From a virus: DNA of 22,085 nucleotides. The notes under the pieces were generated by a model, which worked only from the letters and a program-made list of their open reading frames with translations, was not told where the DNA came from and made no database searches. The position numbers were made by a program, and so were the translations under genes. Below, piece after piece: positions 14,352-21,016 of the stretch. Where the stretch lies: positions 604-22,688 of IMG/VR virus record IMGVR_UViG_3300000116_000053, one strand, 5' to 3'. Within the stretch, counting starts at the first letter, position 1. The number at the start of each line of letters is the position of its first letter.

Positions 14352-14967
14352 AGAACTATTTGACAAGTACCAGTGTGATAAGGGTACAGAAAAACATCAC
14401 TACTATAAAGAGTATGAACTATACTTTGAAGAACGTAGGGAAGAACCACTCAACTTTTTGGAGATTGGTACATTCAAGGCTGCATCTACGGCTGCATTTA
14501 ATGAGTATTTTCCTAACGCAAACATATACACGATTGACATCTTCCAGAGAACCGACCCGAAGGATTTGAAAATCCTACACAGCGACAGGGTACATTGGTT
14601 GAAAGCGGATTCTATGGACGCATCTCTTGGTACGAAAATAAGAAAGAAATGGGGACAAGACATTAAGTTTGATTTTGTTATTGATGACGGAGCGCACTGG
14701 CCTGAAGCAAACAGATTAACCTTTGAAAACATTGTACCCTTTCTAAAAGAAGACGGAGTCTATTTCATTGAAGATGTGTGGCCAATGCATAAGATGAGTA
14801 GAGAAGGACTGAAACATCCGTGGTTACTACGACAACCTGATAAGTATGATATGTTAAAACACAATCGTTTCATGTCAACATTGGATGCTTACGATACAGA
14901 ACACCATGACCGAATAAAAGAAACCAAATGTGGCGACACATATATTATAGCGATAAAACATAAATGA
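14344..14967 (+). CDS. SAM methyltransferase, MycE/macrocin O-methyltransferase-like
   Basis: A 207-aa methyltransferase resembling the sugar O-methyltransferases of macrolide pathways. The N-terminus LFDKYQCDKGTEKHHYYKEY (5-24) fits their 'D-y--DKg--HhY---Y' opening. Motif I is FLEIGTFKAAST (38-49), and FDFVIDDGAHWPEANR (109-124) carries the metal-binding acidic pair (Asp114-Asp115 region), with GVYFIEDVW after it. Such enzymes methylate sugar hydroxyls and often need Mg2+. It overlaps the sulfotransferase gene by 8 nt and the next gene by 4 nt. An upstream extension to 14269 runs through the sulfotransferase gene and is rejected. Confidence 0.82.
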   Translation: MLKELFDKYQCDKGTEKHHYYKEYELYFEERREEPLNFLEIGTFKAASTAAFNEYFPNANIYTIDIFQRTDPKDLKILHSDRVHWLKADSMDASLGTKIRKKWGQDIKFDFVIDDGAHWPEANRLTFENIVPFLKEDGVYFIEDVWPMHKMSREGLKHPWLLRQPDKYDMLKHNRFMSTLDAYDTEHHDRIKETKCGDTYIIAIKHK

Positions 14968-16313
14968 CGATAAAATGTGTACTATTTGATTTGGATGGTG
15001 TCCTCGTTGACACTAAGAAGATACACTTTGACGCTTTGAATGAGGCGTTAGTTAAATATGGGTATCTCCCAATTAATTATAGAGACCATCTAGAAAAGTT
15101 CGATGGACTTACTACAGATGATAAGTTAGATATATTGGGCGTTACAGAAGACCTGATAAAAAAAATCCAAATACATAAACAGTCTGTAACTTATTACAAA
15201 TTGAATACAATCAAACCTGATGCAGATATCACAGAGGTCTTTGGTAACCTAAAAGAACGTGGATATATTATCGCTGTTTGTTCTAACGCAATTGACAGAA
15301 CTGTACACAAGTGTATCAAGATGTTGGGATTGGATGAATACATTGACATCATACAGACCAATGAAGACGTAACTAACCCCAAACCACATCCTGAGATTTG
15401 GTGGAATGTCATGGTTGATTGTGACATTTTTCCAGAAGAGTGTGTTATTATTGAGGATTCACCAAAAGGTCTTGCATCCGCATATCACTCTGGTGTGCCC
15501 GCACATCAAATTATTAGGGTAGATTCACCCGATGATATCAATATGAATTTGGTGAATCAAATAGAAAGTGGTAAACAAACGAAACCTAAGTGGGTGGATA
15601 AGAAAATGAATGTACTAATTCCTATGGCTGGTGCGGGTAGTCGTTTCCAGAAGGCAGGATATAGTTTCCCCAAACCTTTGATTGATGTCAACGGTAAACC
15701 AATGATTCAGACCGTAGTGGATAACATCAATATTGATGCGAACTACATCTTTATTGTACAGAAGGAACATCGTGAGAAGTACCACCTAGACAACATGTTG
15801 AATCTGATTGTACCCAACTGTAAGATTGTTGAGGTTGATGGTTTGACCGAAGGTGCAGCTTGTACCACACTACTCGCAGAAGAATATATCAACAATGAAC
15901 AACCACTGTTTATTGCGAACTCTGACCAATGGGTGGGGTGGGATTCACTCGACTTCTTGTACAAAATGAATGAGTTGAATGCAGACGGTGGTATTGTTAC
16001 TTTCAAAGCAACACACCCCAAGTGGAGTTATGCAAAGACTGATTCCGATGGTATGGTCACTAAGGTGGCAGAGAAGAATCCAATTAGTGACAATGCAACT
16101 GTAGGTTTCTACTACTGGAAGAAAGGACAAGACTACATAGAATTTGCAAAGGACATGATTGAAAAGGACATAAGAACCAACGGTGAGTTCTATGTTTGTC
16201 CTGTATATAACCAAGCAATTCTGGATGGCAAGAAAGTATTCGTACATGAAGCCTCTGAGATGTGGGGACTTGGTACACCCGAAGATTTAGAGTCGTTTTT
16301 GCGTGAGTGGTAA
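14964..16313 (+). CDS. HAD phosphatase fused to sugar nucleotidyltransferase
   Basis: A 449-aa two-domain protein. Residues 1-205 are a beta-phosphoglucomutase-like HAD domain: FDLDGVLVD (Asp9 and Asp11), VCSNAID (Ser107), NPKPHPE (Lys140), and IIEDSPKGLASA (Glu164-Asp165). Residues about 215-449 are a sugar nucleotidyltransferase: IPMAGAGSRFQKAG (219-232), FPKPLIDVNGKPMI (235-248), then IANSDQ (the catalytic Asp region) and GEFYVCPVYN later on. Together they would process a sugar phosphate and activate it as an NDP-sugar, or a mimic of one. The join at about 205-214 is a charged linker ending in Met215. No frameshift is present, so it is a true fusion in this genome. Confidence 0.9.
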   Translation: MTIKCVLFDLDGVLVDTKKIHFDALNEALVKYGYLPINYRDHLEKFDGLTTDDKLDILGVTEDLIKKIQIHKQSVTYYKLNTIKPDADITEVFGNLKERGYIIAVCSNAIDRTVHKCIKMLGLDEYIDIIQTNEDVTNPKPHPEIWWNVMVDCDIFPEECVIIEDSPKGLASAYHSGVPAHQIIRVDSPDDINMNLVNQIESGKQTKPKWVDKKMNVLIPMAGAGSRFQKAGYSFPKPLIDVNGKPMIQTVVDNINIDANYIFIVQKEHREKYHLDNMLNLIVPNCKIVEVDGLTEGAACTTLLAEEYINNEQPLFIANSDQWVGWDSLDFLYKMNELNADGGIVTFKATHPKWSYAKTDSDGMVTKVAEKNPISDNATVGFYYWKKGQDYIEFAKDMIEKDIRTNGEFYVCPVYNQAILDGKKVFVHEASEMWGLGTPEDLESFLREW

Positions 16314-17068
16314 TGAAGACAGCATTATGTTTATCTGGTAGATGGAACGAATATTGCCACTCTAAGTGGGTAGACCGTTCCAAACGACTTCTTCCCTTTG
16401 ATGAGATATTTACTGGGACATGGGAAGGTCAAGACGTTGTTGTTGATTATTACTTCCCTGAACCTAAGAATGAATATCATCCAGTCTTTGACACCGACCC
16501 CTATCCCGATGATGCGTCTAAACTCAGACGTGACGTTTTCCCTGAACTAATACACCAAGACCAAAATTTCTTTGGTGGTAGTCAACATAGTCAGTTGAAA
16601 CACGCATACGCATCCGCAAACTGGCACAAACAGATTCTCATACACAATGAGATGATGAAAACGATTCCCCCAGAATATGACATGATTATTCGAAGTCGTT
16701 TCGATGTTATTGTGTCTGAAATTATTCCGTGGGCAGATTTGTTACAAGAGTCATATGATGAGGTTCTTCCTATCGGGTTCAATTGCATGAACTACTATGG
16801 CACTCATGGTTACAATGAACTAAGGGATATGGGAAAGGAAACCACATACTATATCAATGATGCGTTGATAATGCATCCCAGAGAGTGTTGGGATACCGAC
16901 TTAGTGGATTCTCTATATAAAGACAAGAAGCTAAAGAGTGCGGAAGAGGGGTGGTATCAGATACTATCTGAACCGTTTAAGATGTGGCACCGTAGTTATC
17001 ATGGTGGATGTTACCTATCAGAGAGATGGGAGTATGTAAGAGATGTTGATGAAAGCCTTCATAATTAG
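16313..17068 (+). CDS. Glycosyltransferase-like protein, unassigned family
   Basis: A 251-aa protein beginning MKTALCLSGRWNEYC, a start seen in surface-polysaccharide loci proteins of unassigned glycosyltransferase type (ALCLSGxxR). A middle block EYDMIIRSRFDVIVSEII (121-138) is the other hallmark of that group. There is no signal peptide or membrane helix. The last helix of the preceding gene and this ATG share bases (TAATG at 16311-16315), and its end overlaps the next gene by 20 nt. The donor is unknown, and the glycosyltransferase label rests on pattern and neighbourhood. Confidence 0.58.
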   Translation: MKTALCLSGRWNEYCHSKWVDRSKRLLPFDEIFTGTWEGQDVVVDYYFPEPKNEYHPVFDTDPYPDDASKLRRDVFPELIHQDQNFFGGSQHSQLKHAYASANWHKQILIHNEMMKTIPPEYDMIIRSRFDVIVSEIIPWADLLQESYDEVLPIGFNCMNYYGTHGYNELRDMGKETTYYINDALIMHPRECWDTDLVDSLYKDKKLKSAEEGWYQILSEPFKMWHRSYHGGCYLSERWEYVRDVDESLHN

Positions 17069-17762
17069 TATGATAAACAATCACGAGTCCACAGTTGCGA
17101 CTCGTCATGTTATTGAATCAATAAAGAAAACTGGAACAAAACTAGAACCTATCATTCTACCCGCTACCACACCAAAGACTATTGGTGAGGGGATAGACCA
17201 GTTGGATATGAATGGTGTTGCATGGACATATCCTCTAGATGAACACCAAGACGGTCTTGATATGAAAACAGGACTACGTCTCACCCACTACAAAACTGCG
17301 AATCATCAAAACAGGGTTGCGTGTATGATATCTCATATGAGATGTTGGCAGAAAGCAATCGACCTTGATGAGACTATTGTTGTACTGGAACACGATGCAT
17401 TATTTATTGATTCTTTTCTGCCTGAGGACTTGACTTCTGAATGGAAGGGTGGTATAATAGGCTTAAATGACCCAAGAGGTGCAACTAGAAGGTCTCAAGA
17501 GTTTCATAGAAAAGTATCTAGTTATGTGGGTCTACAATCAGTACCATCTATAGATGATTGGGATGTACCTCAAGGTTTAGCTGGTAACTCAGCATATATG
17601 ATATCACCCAAGGGTGCTAAGAAACTTATAGATAAAGTTAAAGAAATAGGTATGTGGCCAAACGATGCATTAATGTGTAAACAGATGTTCCCTTGGTTAC
17701 AGGTAGTATATCCGTACTACACAACTATACAACGAGGGTTGAAATCAACAACAACATCATGA
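17049..17762 (+). CDS. GT25-like glycosyltransferase, tandem copy 1
   Basis: A 237-aa GT25-like protein. The family blocks are NRVACMISHMRCWQKAI (88-104) and TIVVLEHDALFI (109-120, with Glu114-His115-Asp116 in place of EDD). GLAGNSAYMISPKGAKKLID in the C-terminal third is the 'aY--s--gA--l' region, and the end carries MFPWLQVVYPYYTTIQ. The ATG at 17049 follows another ATG two codons upstream (17043); both lie inside the end of the preceding gene. The next gene is a diverged paralog with a matching N-terminus (MKAFIISMI and MKAFVITIL) and matching end (FPWLQ). Confidence 0.78.
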   Translation: MKAFIISMINNHESTVATRHVIESIKKTGTKLEPIILPATTPKTIGEGIDQLDMNGVAWTYPLDEHQDGLDMKTGLRLTHYKTANHQNRVACMISHMRCWQKAIDLDETIVVLEHDALFIDSFLPEDLTSEWKGGIIGLNDPRGATRRSQEFHRKVSSYVGLQSVPSIDDWDVPQGLAGNSAYMISPKGAKKLIDKVKEIGMWPNDALMCKQMFPWLQVVYPYYTTIQRGLKSTTTS

Positions 17763-18406
17763 AAGCATTTGTAATTACAATATTAGAAAACAAACATTCG
17801 GTTGAGTCTGCGAATAAATGCATTGAGTCTGGTAAACGTCATGGACTAGAGATTGAGAAGTTTGACGCAATCACCCCCGCAGATAATCCTGTGGAACTGT
17901 TAAAGACTAGAGGCATCGACCCTATACAATTTGATGAGAAATATTCTCGTAGTTTGAATTGTATTTCTGCATTCCTATCACACTACGCATTGTGGGAGAT
18001 GTGTTCGAAAGGTAATGAAAACTTTGTTATCTTTGAACATGACGCAATCATGGTTGACAGGATTCCCCCCGCACATCCTAACTATGTGATGAACCTTGGA
18101 CACCCATCATATGGTAAGTGGAACACCCCAGAGATGTTGGGTATCAATCCCCTAACAACTAAAAATTATTTCCCAGGCGCACATGCGTACATGGTTACTC
18201 CCGCAGGCGGAAGACTGTTGGTGGAGAATGCACCGATGTATGCAAAACCTACAGATGTATATTTAAACAAAACAACATTCCCTTGGTTACAAGAGTGGTA
18301 TCCTTTCATTGCAGAAGCACGAGACACATTTACCACAATACAGGTGGAAGAAGGATGTCTCGCTAAACACAATTGGAAAGAAGGATATGAAATCATCAAT
18401 GCATGA
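17759..18406 (+). CDS. GT25-like glycosyltransferase, tandem copy 2
   Basis: A 215-aa GT25-like protein and tandem paralog of the gene before it. ISAFLSHYALWEMCS (69-83) and FVIFEHDAIMV (89-99, Glu93-His94-Asp95) are the family blocks. GAHAYMVTPAGGRLLVE is the later conserved region and TTFPWLQEWYP is near the end. It overlaps the first copy by 4 nt (ATGA), so the pair would be made in fixed ratio. The amino-acid likeness is clear only at the motifs, so the duplication is old or the two were acquired separately. An upstream extension to 17693 runs through the first copy and is rejected. Confidence 0.78.
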   Translation: MKAFVITILENKHSVESANKCIESGKRHGLEIEKFDAITPADNPVELLKTRGIDPIQFDEKYSRSLNCISAFLSHYALWEMCSKGNENFVIFEHDAIMVDRIPPAHPNYVMNLGHPSYGKWNTPEMLGINPLTTKNYFPGAHAYMVTPAGGRLLVENAPMYAKPTDVYLNKTTFPWLQEWYPFIAEARDTFTTIQVEEGCLAKHNWKEGYEIINA

Positions 18407-19064
18407 AGTATTTTTAACAGGGTGTGATAAACACACCGAATGGCAACTCCCGTGGTTCATAGAGAACTACCGCAAACACAATACTAAACCTATTTTACTT
18501 GCAGACTTTGGTATGGAAAAGAACACCCGTGCCAAGATGGAGTCTGAGTTTGACCTCATTATAGATGTTAAAAGTGAGGCCCAAGGGTGGTTCAAGAAAC
18601 CTCGTGCGATACTTGATGCAACTAAGTTAGATGCTGTAGAAAAGGTATGTTGGATAGACACAGATTGTGAGATTGTAACTAACATCGAAGACATCTTCAC
18701 TCGCACAGTGTTCGGCAAACTCTCAATGGTAGAGGACAGACCGTGGACAGTGCGTAGACCCGACATGGGCAAATGGTACAACTCTGGTGTTGTTGCGGTT
18801 ACTGGTACACCCAATATTCTAAAGGCATGGGCAGACGAGTGTATTCGTAATCCTGTACAGGGAGACCAAGAAGTACTTTATCTCATGATGAACGGAGACG
18901 AGATTTATAAGATGACGTGCATAGAACCTATGCCACATCATTATAATACTTTACGGTTGGACTATATAGATGGTATAAACGTAGGAAACCCAAGGATTAT
19001 CCATCACACGGGTAAGGTTGGTAATGAAACAATAAGGAGACAGATGAATGAGTTATCTACTTGA
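18399..19064 (+). CDS. GT-A glycosyltransferase-like protein with DTD motif
   Basis: A 221-aa protein with GT-A features. VFLTGCDKHTEWQLPWFIEN opens the fold, VCWIDTDCEIVTN (83-95) carries the DxD (Asp87-Thr-Asp89), and GKWYNSGVVAVTG resembles the GT8 'fNsGv' segment. PRIIHHTGKVG near the end could supply a metal-binding His. I chose the ATG at 18399 because MHEVFLTGCD begins right at the first strand; ATG 18387 is also in frame but sits only 1 nt after an AAGGA. It overlaps the GT25-like gene before it and, by 17 nt, the small gene after it. Confidence 0.72.
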   Translation: MHEVFLTGCDKHTEWQLPWFIENYRKHNTKPILLADFGMEKNTRAKMESEFDLIIDVKSEAQGWFKKPRAILDATKLDAVEKVCWIDTDCEIVTNIEDIFTRTVFGKLSMVEDRPWTVRRPDMGKWYNSGVVAVTGTPNILKAWADECIRNPVQGDQEVLYLMMNGDEIYKMTCIEPMPHHYNTLRLDYIDGINVGNPRIIHHTGKVGNETIRRQMNELST

Positions 19065-19257
19065 GGCGTTAGTACAACGTCTAAACGGAGACATTGCAGT
19101 TGCGAAAGCGAACGTTGATGTCTATATAAAAAACAGTGCGGGTATCGGGGAACATCCTGATATCATTGGTGCAATAGAAACTCAAGTTGAGTTGATTGCA
19201 GCTGCAGAAGAAAAAATAGAAACAATCCATAATCATTTTGGATTTGGGAAAAAATAA
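19048..19257 (+). CDS. Small helical phage protein (69 aa)
   Basis: A 69-residue, almost wholly helical protein (SYLLEALVQRLNGDIAVAKA at its N-terminus; a second helix near EKIETIHNHF). The central SAGIGEHPDIIGAIETQ looks conserved, and I recall similar small proteins in other marine T4-like phages, without a known function. A good AAGGAG ribosome-binding site (19034-19039) precedes the ATG. It overlaps the glycosyltransferase gene before it by 17 nt and the SNase gene after it by 1 nt. It marks the point where the sugar cluster returns to ordinary phage genes. Confidence 0.75.
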   Translation: MSYLLEALVQRLNGDIAVAKANVDVYIKNSAGIGEHPDIIGAIETQVELIAAAEEKIETIHNHFGFGKK

Positions 19258-19664
19258 TGTATGAATACAGAACAAAAGTGGTACGTGTTGTCGATGGTGA
19301 TACCGTTGACGTTGACATCGATTTGGGGTTTGGTGTTTGGCTTCGTAAGTCCAGAATCCGCCTACTTGGTATAGACACTCCAGAGTCACGAACACGTGAC
19401 CTCGTGGAAAAGAAATATGGACTTGCCGCTAAGGAATTCCTCAAGAAAACTCTAGGTACAACACCTATTCTTAAAACAACAAAAGATGGTAAGGGTAAGT
19501 TCGGACGTATCCTTGGTACATTTATTGTTGAACATGAAGGTGGGATTCGAGTTGATATCAATCAGTATTTGGTTGATAATTACCACGCAGTACAATATCA
19601 AGGTCAATCTAAAGAGATTATTAAAGACCAACACTTGGCGAACAGAGAACTGGTACAACTATGA
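19257..19664 (+). CDS. SNase-like thermonuclease
   Basis: A 135-aa staphylococcal-nuclease-fold enzyme (OB-fold) that would cut DNA or RNA with Ca2+. VVRVVDGDTVDVDIDLGFGVW (8-28) is the first family block; RIRLLGIDTPES (33-44) carries Arg35, Asp40, Thr41 and Glu43 at the same numbers as the S. aureus enzyme. GKFGRILG (80-87) supplies the second catalytic Arg (Arg84). There is no signal peptide, so it acts inside the cell, plausibly in host DNA breakdown. All catalytic residues are present. It overlaps the co-chaperonin gene by 4 nt (ATGA). Confidence 0.93.
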   Translation: MYEYRTKVVRVVDGDTVDVDIDLGFGVWLRKSRIRLLGIDTPESRTRDLVEKKYGLAAKEFLKKTLGTTPILKTTKDGKGKFGRILGTFIVEHEGGIRVDINQYLVDNYHAVQYQGQSKEIIKDQHLANRELVQL

Positions 19665-19915
19665 AAGTCTTACATAACAACGTCCTTGTGACAAATGCAG
19701 AAGTTGAAGAGAAGACTGCGGGTGGTATTATCCTATCGGGTGATATCTCTACAGGTAATAAACCCGCAATAGTTATTGCGGTTGGTGAGAGTGTAACAAA
19801 CGTTTTACCTAAACAAAAGGTTTATCTAGATTGGCCAAAAGCAATGGCAGTTGAAATTGATGGACTAAAGTGTGCAGTGATTGATGAAATACACATCAAA
19901 CTAATTATAGAATAG
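19661..19915 (+). CDS. GroES-like co-chaperonin
   Basis: An 84-aa Cpn10/GroES-fold protein. VEEKTAGGIILSGD (15-28) is the mobile loop that binds GroEL, with GGIIL matching the GGIVL of bacterial GroES. KPAIVIAVGE (34-43) is the following strand, and the C-terminal half has the VYLDW and IDGLKCAVIDEIHI strands. It is shorter than E. coli GroES (97 aa) and lacks a clear roof-loop insertion. T4-like phages carry such proteins (gp31) to fold their capsid protein with the host GroEL. It overlaps the SNase gene and is followed 9 nt later by the next gene. Confidence 0.88.
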   Translation: MKVLHNNVLVTNAEVEEKTAGGIILSGDISTGNKPAIVIAVGESVTNVLPKQKVYLDWPKAMAVEIDGLKCAVIDEIHIKLIIE

Positions 19916-19923
19916 AGCAATAT

Positions 19924-20547
19924 ATGAGAGTAAATGTTTTAGGTAACGGTGATAATGCTGGTATCTTCGAACGTGGTACTAAGGGTAAGTTACTAATATG
20001 TAACATGCCTCCATTTGAGATACCACGTAATGAGGTTCATGCAACCTGTATGGTAGACTTCAAGATGATGAAGGCACTACAGGAAGGACATATCAAACTA
20101 GATATGTACGACTGGATTCTGGGTACAAGACCTCGTATCTGGATGGAACAATCTGGAACCTTTTATCTTAAATACTCACATCTTATTAAGGGGTTCTACC
20201 AACACGTACCAGATTATGCTGCTACTAGTGGTGACCCACGAATGGCTGCAACTAATTTTAATTGTGGTCACATGGCAGTTCATTACGCATGTGCAAAGAT
20301 GAAGGCTACAGAAGTTCACATCTACGGGTTTGACAGTATCTTTGATATGAACTTAGATAGTTTCACCGATTTAATATTAGAGTCAGACCGTTCTACCAAC
20401 AACACAGTAAGACTTGCTGGCAACTGGAGACCTATCTGGACAAACATGTTCAAAGAGTTTCCTAACGTGAAGTTCCATTTATATCATTGTCATAACAACA
20501 TTAAGATACCTATCGGGGACAATGTAGAGATTCACTCAAAAAGATAG
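19924..20547 (+). CDS. Conserved marine-phage protein, possible glycosyltransferase
   Basis: A 207-aa protein starting MRVNVLGNGDNAGIF, with a Rossmann-like opening. FNCGHMAVHYACAKMKATEV followed by HIYGFDSIFD resembles the 'TG--Ai--A---g---i-l-GfD' region of sialyltransferase-like and DUF115-like enzymes. A histidine-rich strand FHLYHCHNN lies near the end. I recall related proteins in T4-like marine phages as hypothetical. There is no membrane segment. It is the last protein before the tRNA, with no strong ribosome-binding site visible. The enzyme class is a guess; the conserved-phage status is more secure. Confidence 0.6.
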   Translation: MRVNVLGNGDNAGIFERGTKGKLLICNMPPFEIPRNEVHATCMVDFKMMKALQEGHIKLDMYDWILGTRPRIWMEQSGTFYLKYSHLIKGFYQHVPDYAATSGDPRMAATNFNCGHMAVHYACAKMKATEVHIYGFDSIFDMNLDSFTDLILESDRSTNNTVRLAGNWRPIWTNMFKEFPNVKFHLYHCHNNIKIPIGDNVEIHSKR

Positions 20548-20548
20548 C

Positions 20549-20577
20549 TTGACTTAGGTAAGTAAGTCTGTTATAAT
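20549..20577 (+). promoter_or_regulatory. Sigma70-type promoter of the tRNA gene
   Basis: TTGACT (20549-20554) and TATAAT (20572-20577) are separated by 17 nt, with TG at the extended -10 position (TGTTATAATA). It begins right after the stop of the preceding gene (20547) and 38 nt before the tRNA, in a gap with no other content. It is close to consensus and the better of the two sigma70-like promoters in the window. Confidence 0.8.
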
Positions 20578-20586
20578 AGTGTTATT

Positions 20587-20661
20587 GCCTCCGTAGTTTA
20601 ACGGATAAAACAGTCCGCTACGAACGGACAACTCGTGGTTCGATTCCATGCGGGGGCGCCA
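20587..20661 (+). tRNA. tRNA-Arg(ACG)
   Basis: A 75-nt tRNA with encoded CCA. The acceptor stem is GCCTCCG (20587-20593) with CGGGGGC (20651-20657), with one G-T pair. The D stem is GTTT with AAAC, and the anticodon stem is GTCCG with CGGAC around the loop CTACGAA. The anticodon is therefore ACG (Arg, reads CGU and, after A-to-I editing, CGC and CGA). The variable region is AACT, and the T stem CGTGG/CCATG closes the loop TTCGATT. The discriminator is G, and CCA is at 20659-20661. All arms fold, so it looks functional. Editing by host TadA would be needed for wobble decoding. Confidence 0.95.
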
Positions 20662-20679
20662 ATCAGAAAGAGACAGATT

Positions 20680-20850
20680 ATGACGGAAACAGAAGTTGGA
20701 ATTAATTACAAGTTTTTTAAGATGTGTGCGGGACGCAAGTTTTCCGACATGTCATGGACGGAATTAAAATACTATAGGGACATGTTAACTAATGGCCAGA
20801 AGATGGCAGTAGTAGGAACCGATGGTAGATTAATATATGTTGAAGAATAA
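20680..20850 (+). CDS. Small hypothetical protein (56 aa)
   Basis: A 56-residue protein from ATG 20680, beginning MTETEVGINYKFFKMCAGRK and ending in a beta-hairpin-like GTDGRLIYVEE. The frame stays open upstream to a GTG at 20635, but that lies inside the tRNA and is rejected. A purine-rich stretch (GAAAGAGA, 20666-20673) 6 nt before the ATG may serve as the ribosome-binding site. The family is not recognised. It starts 18 nt after the CCA of the tRNA and overlaps the next small gene by 14 nt. Confidence 0.62.
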   Translation: MTETEVGINYKFFKMCAGRKFSDMSWTELKYYRDMLTNGQKMAVVGTDGRLIYVEE

Positions 20851-21016
20851 AACGAACGAAACTTACAGAGAGTTCATGGCACGAAAGTACAAAGAACTTA
20901 CAGGGACGGAACAGGTCAATGAGTTTGAGAAAATCCTCATTGACGCTAATCCTTTGATATTACGTATTGAGTCTTTAGAAAAAAGGTTGAAAGAGTTGGA
21001 AAAGAGGGTTGATTAA
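20837..21016 (+). CDS. Small charged helical protein (59 aa)
   Basis: A 59-residue frame from ATG 20837 to TAA 21014-21016. Its C-terminal half is a coiled-coil-like helix (RIESLEKRLKELEKRVD); the N-terminal half has MLKNKTNETYREFMARKYKE. The start overlaps the previous gene by 14 nt; an in-frame ATG at 20876 would shorten it by 13 residues. Its stop shares the sequence TTAA with the stop of the convergent kinase gene, so the two genes overlap by 4 nt tail to tail. The function is unknown. The heptad pattern and the snug fit to both neighbours support it. Confidence 0.6.
   Translation: MLKNKTNETYREFMARKYKELTGTEQVNEFEKILIDANPLILRIESLEKRLKELEKRVD

Noticed and set aside
20635-20679. Upstream extension of the 56-aa gene to a GTG at 20635
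   Set aside because: It would run through the T-arm and CCA end of the tRNA; the ATG at 20680 follows the tRNA cleanly.
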